Assembly (NCBI RefSeq): GCF_010646885.2
Contig: NZ_CP050700.1
Span: forward strand, 1,309,501 to 1,373,500
Direction: 5' to 3'
DNA: 64,000 nucleotides
Source of the DNA: Desulfopila sp. IMCC35008
GTDB taxonomy: Bacteria > Desulfobacterota > Desulfobulbia > Desulfobulbales > Desulfocapsaceae
Shown: positions 63,951 to 64,000 of the stretch, in pieces
How positions within the stretch are numbered: the first letter of the stretch is position 1
Layout: each line of letters opens with the position of its first letter
The notes under the pieces: generated by a model
The model's input: only the letters and a program-made list of their open reading frames with translations
Database searches by the model: none
Told to the model about the DNA's origin: nothing
Position numbers and translations under genes: made by a program

Positions 63951-64000
63951 TTTCCATCCTGAATTTCAGCATTCTAGTCATAATGAGAGTCGCAACGCTG

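Noticed and set aside
1..64000. CRISPR arrays, tRNA or rRNA genes
   Set aside because: No regularly spaced repeats and no tRNA or rRNA signature were seen on either strand by eye; a dedicated scan was not possible.

Overview
The window looks like a chromosomal segment of a mesophilic, strictly or mainly anaerobic Desulfobacterota bacterium, most likely of the Desulfobulbales (propionate/lactate-oxidising sulfate reducers and relatives). This is an inference from gene content: propionyl-CoA synthetase, succinyl-CoA ligase and a biotin transcarboxylase set in one cluster, two lactate/glycolate dehydrogenase systems with Fe-S partners, a gamma-carbonic anhydrase, and many large sensor kinases. 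No rRNA, tRNA or CRISPR array was seen.

Layout. 0-6 kb: the 3' part of recD, a decayed rtcA on the opposite strand, and a 1214-residue flavin/Fe-S oxidoreductase. 6-12.7 kb: a small secreted protein, a gene-poor stretch holding a candidate minus-strand small RNA, an RRM protein and a cold-shock protein, an AstE/AspA-type deacylase, a bile-acid-symporter-like protein paired with a DUF2156 protein, and a small coiled-coil protein. 12.8-29.7 kb: an eroded zone. Intact genes (a TetR regulator, small secreted proteins, a CsgG-like protein, a flavin-type oxidase, small membrane proteins, a 1212-residue hybrid kinase, a PilZ protein) are mixed with at least five broken genes: a solute-binding/histidine-kinase fusion joined to a phosphate-permease tail, a diguanylate cyclase tail, a dockerin-like tail, a tyrosine recombinase with several frame breaks, and a C4-dicarboxylate transporter stopped by one codon. 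A PepSY-type membrane gene here also has an in-frame stop near its start.

29.8-49 kb is ordinary housekeeping: a CPA2 antiporter, a divergent sigma-70 factor, a YgjP-type peptidase, a HI0933-type flavoprotein, prephenate dehydratase, a glcDF-type pair, a secreted DUF4091 protein with a C-terminal dockerin-like module, a TolC/HlyD/MacB-type export operon, trpB and a Sel1-repeat protein.

49-63.5 kb is the most coherent unit. A short-chain carboxylate permease (SatP type) lies behind a near-consensus sigma-54 promoter with two 18-bp palindromes upstream. Next to it are an NtrC-type activator and a Cache-domain sensor kinase. Divergent from the kinase runs propionyl-CoA synthetase, sucCD, and a transcarboxylase set: carboxyltransferase, a monooxygenase-fold protein, a small helper, and a 5S-biotin carrier fusion. 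My reading is a substrate-induced propionate (and perhaps acetate) uptake and oxidation module. The sensor would detect the acid and the activator would turn on uptake and activation. Propionyl-CoA would then receive a carboxyl group from oxaloacetate, and succinyl-CoA would be converted to succinate with ATP gain. The window closes with a gamma-carbonic anhydrase and a GFA-family zinc protein.
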